Shown here: piece by piece, positions 5,587 through 5,605 of the stretch
How the letters are laid out: the number at the start of each line of letters is the position of its first letter
Numbering within the stretch: the stretch's first letter is position 1
Notes under the pieces: generated by a model
What the model was told of the DNA's origin: nothing
Database searches by the model: none
The model's input: the letters and a program-made list of their open reading frames with translations, nothing else
Position numbers and translations under genes: made by a program
Source: CAZAQV01 sp964487255
GTDB lineage: Bacteria; Myxococcota_A; Polyangia; Polyangiales; CAZAQV01
Reading direction: 5' to 3'
DNA length: 5,605 nt
NCBI GenBank assembly: GCA_964487255.1
Contig: CAZAQV010000075.1
Coordinates: forward strand, 1 to 5,605

Positions 5587-5605
5587 GGCGGTGATGTGTA
5601 ACCGA

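Overview
The window is GC-rich and carries four convincing genes, all on the plus strand, in two blocks. The HTH types and the outer-membrane autotransporter show a Gram-negative bacterium. An alphaproteobacterium is my best guess from composition and protein style, but no marker gene confirms it.

Block 1 (1-1672) looks like part of the replication/excision module of a mobile element such as a prophage, phage satellite or integrative element. It holds an unrecognised 236-residue protein, a 65-residue AlpA/excisionase-like HTH protein, and a 225-residue HTH_36-type protein that resembles phage or plasmid replication initiators. The last two genes overlap by 4 bases (ATGA), so they are probably translationally coupled. 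The gap between the first two genes is filled by three consecutive stem-loops, and the third contains the ribosome binding site of the AlpA-like gene. Inside the initiator-like gene, in the linker after the HTH domain, are iteron-like repeats followed directly by an AT-rich patch. This is the layout of phage lambda's origin within gene O.

The stretch 1673-1989 has no convincing gene. It holds at most one or two tiny ORFs, then about 210 bases with inverted repeats and a TGACGTCA palindrome, probably the control region of the downstream gene.

Block 2 (1990-5586) is one large gene for a type Va autotransporter of about 1198 residues, started by TTG behind a good Shine-Dalgarno sequence. It has a signal peptide, a glycine-rich passenger, a helical linker and a C-terminal beta-barrel ending in Phe. 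The passenger is the most unusual object here. Seven cassettes of exactly 27 residues, plus weaker ones at both ends, alternate with GGX-rich tracts of 27 to 83 residues. The four longest tracts are each interrupted near the middle by a non-glycine loop, and two of those loops carry a Cys-x4-Cys pair. I infer a beta-helix spine with glycine-rich hairpins projecting from it. The last 19 bases (5587-5605) show nothing.

The two blocks have no visible functional link. The autotransporter may be cargo of the element or simply the chromosomal neighbour.
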